This document shows, in pieces, positions 13,741 through 14,111 of a stretch of DNA of 14,111 nt (the stretch's first letter is position 1; the number at the start of each line of letters is the position of its first letter). The stretch is from Ferrovaceae bacterium (GTDB taxonomy: Bacteria; Pseudomonadota; Gammaproteobacteria; Burkholderiales; Ferrovaceae): positions 1-14,111 of the forward strand of contig DAIDTL010000012.1 of the NCBI GenBank assembly GCA_027457225.1. Reading direction: 5' to 3'. The notes beneath the pieces were generated by a model. It did no database searches and was not told the DNA's origin. It saw nothing but the letters and a program-made list of their open reading frames with translations. The translations under genes were made by a program, and so were the position numbers.

Positions 13741-14007
13741 ATGGCCGCTGATCCCTCCCCTCCGCAGCACCTCAAAAACCACTCCAACCCCGAGCATATC
13801 GAAGCAGCGCTCGATCACCTGGATAACGCCCTGACTTCATGCAACATAGCGCTGGGTGCTGCCAGGGGACTAATCTTCAGTGTCATCGAAACTTTAGGTG
13901 TGCTCGTGGGAGACCCCGACTTGCCGGAGCACATGCGCACAGGCTACGAAGGCTTGCTGGAAACAGCGCGCGAACTGCGTGCCCGAATTGACCATCGCGA
14001 CCATTGA
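13741..14007 (+). CDS. Small helical hypothetical protein
   Basis: An 88-residue soluble, mostly helical protein of unknown family. A proline-rich start (MAADPSPPQHL) leads into an amphipathic helix HIEAALDHLDNALTSCN, a small hydrophobic stretch ALGAARGLIFSVIETLG, then PEHMRTGYEGLLETARELRARID. It begins 12 nt after the membrane protein's stop, so the two are probably co-expressed, though no convincing Shine-Dalgarno is seen. The long open frame, codon use like its neighbours and spacing support it as a real gene. No function is assigned. Confidence 0.55.
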   Translation: MAADPSPPQHLKNHSNPEHIEAALDHLDNALTSCNIALGAARGLIFSVIETLGVLVGDPDLPEHMRTGYEGLLETARELRARIDHRDH

Positions 14008-14022
14008 TTCATCCGTACCCCA

Positions 14023-14111
14023 TCACCATTTCCAGTTGCGAATCTCCGGCAAGTCTTGGCCGTGCTTGTCGATGTATTGCTTGTGCTAAATAAGCTTGTC
14101 CTTCATCATCT
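14023..14111 (-). pseudogene. C-terminal end of a probable phosphoketolase gene, with in-frame amber
   Basis: On the minus strand the last codons, ending at TGA 14023-14025, read HKQYIDKHGQDLPEIRNWKW, which matches the conserved end of xylulose-5-phosphate/fructose-6-phosphate phosphoketolases (pattern H-x-x-YI-x-x-HG-x-D-x-PE-I/V-R-x-W-x-W). The upstream codons MMKDKLI also fit, but between them 14086-14088 reads TAG where a sense codon, often Glu, is expected. So the gene is truncated by 21 codons, decayed, or miscalled. Only about 29 codons lie in the window. It is convergent with the fds operon. Intact enzyme would split xylulose 5-phosphate into acetyl phosphate and glyceraldehyde 3-phosphate. 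Confidence 0.6.

Noticed and set aside
1..14111. CRISPR arrays, insertion sequences, tRNA or rRNA genes, toxin-antitoxin or phage genes
   Set aside because: No regularly spaced repeats, transposase motifs, terminal inverted repeats or structured RNA sequences were recognised on either strand.

Overview
The window reads as a chromosomal stretch of a Gram-negative proteobacterium, most likely a betaproteobacterium. The reasons are the fdsGBA-fdhD-fdsD gene order of a soluble NAD-linked formate dehydrogenase, a molybdate-type regulator encoded divergently from it, and a FemAB-like acyltransferase plus DUF2237 protein of the kind common in that group. Lineage is inferred from gene content and order only. 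No rRNA, tRNA, CRISPR array, insertion sequence or phage gene was seen.

Layout. (1) 1-503: a MarR-type regulator with a possible self-operator in its leader and a good intrinsic terminator. (2) 502-2127, minus strand: an oxalate/formate-antiporter (OFA) family MFS carrier. (3) 2128-2368: a divergent regulatory region with a perfect 26-bp palindrome whose core is an ideal FNR/ANR box, two phased 9-bp direct repeats and three TTGATTTT repeats. (4) 2369-4713, plus strand: a probable operon of a nitronate-monooxygenase-family flavoprotein, a YfcG-like nu-class glutathione transferase and a hotdog thioesterase closely resembling fluoroacetyl-CoA thioesterase FlK. (5) 4710-7283, minus strand: a tight three-gene operon (HTH-molybdate-type regulator, DUF2237 protein, FemAB-like acyltransferase) that meets the thioesterase gene at a shared TTAA. 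(6) 7284-7477: the divergent promoter region. (7) 7478-13467, plus strand: fdsG, fdsB, fdsA, fdhD (fdsC) and fdsD. (8) 13549-14007: two small unknown genes. (9) 14023-14111, minus strand: the last codons of what looks like a phosphoketolase gene.

How it works together. FdsA (Mo-bisMGD and several Fe-S clusters) oxidises formate to CO2. Electrons pass through FdsG and FdsB (FMN) to NAD+. FdhD delivers sulfur to the molybdenum cofactor, and FdsD is the small delta subunit. The divergent regulator combines a ModE-like winged helix with a molybdate-type binding domain and is the obvious candidate to control the operon. The OFA carrier could move formate, oxalate or another small acid.

Two reading-frame lesions stand out. 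fdsA carries a one-base frameshift at an A-run near 10717-10721, which separates catalytic Cys375/His376 from the conserved Arg576; restoring one A yields a 959-residue protein. The phosphoketolase tail has an in-frame amber codon at 14086-14088. Each could be a real mutation or a sequencing or assembly error, and the sequence alone cannot decide.
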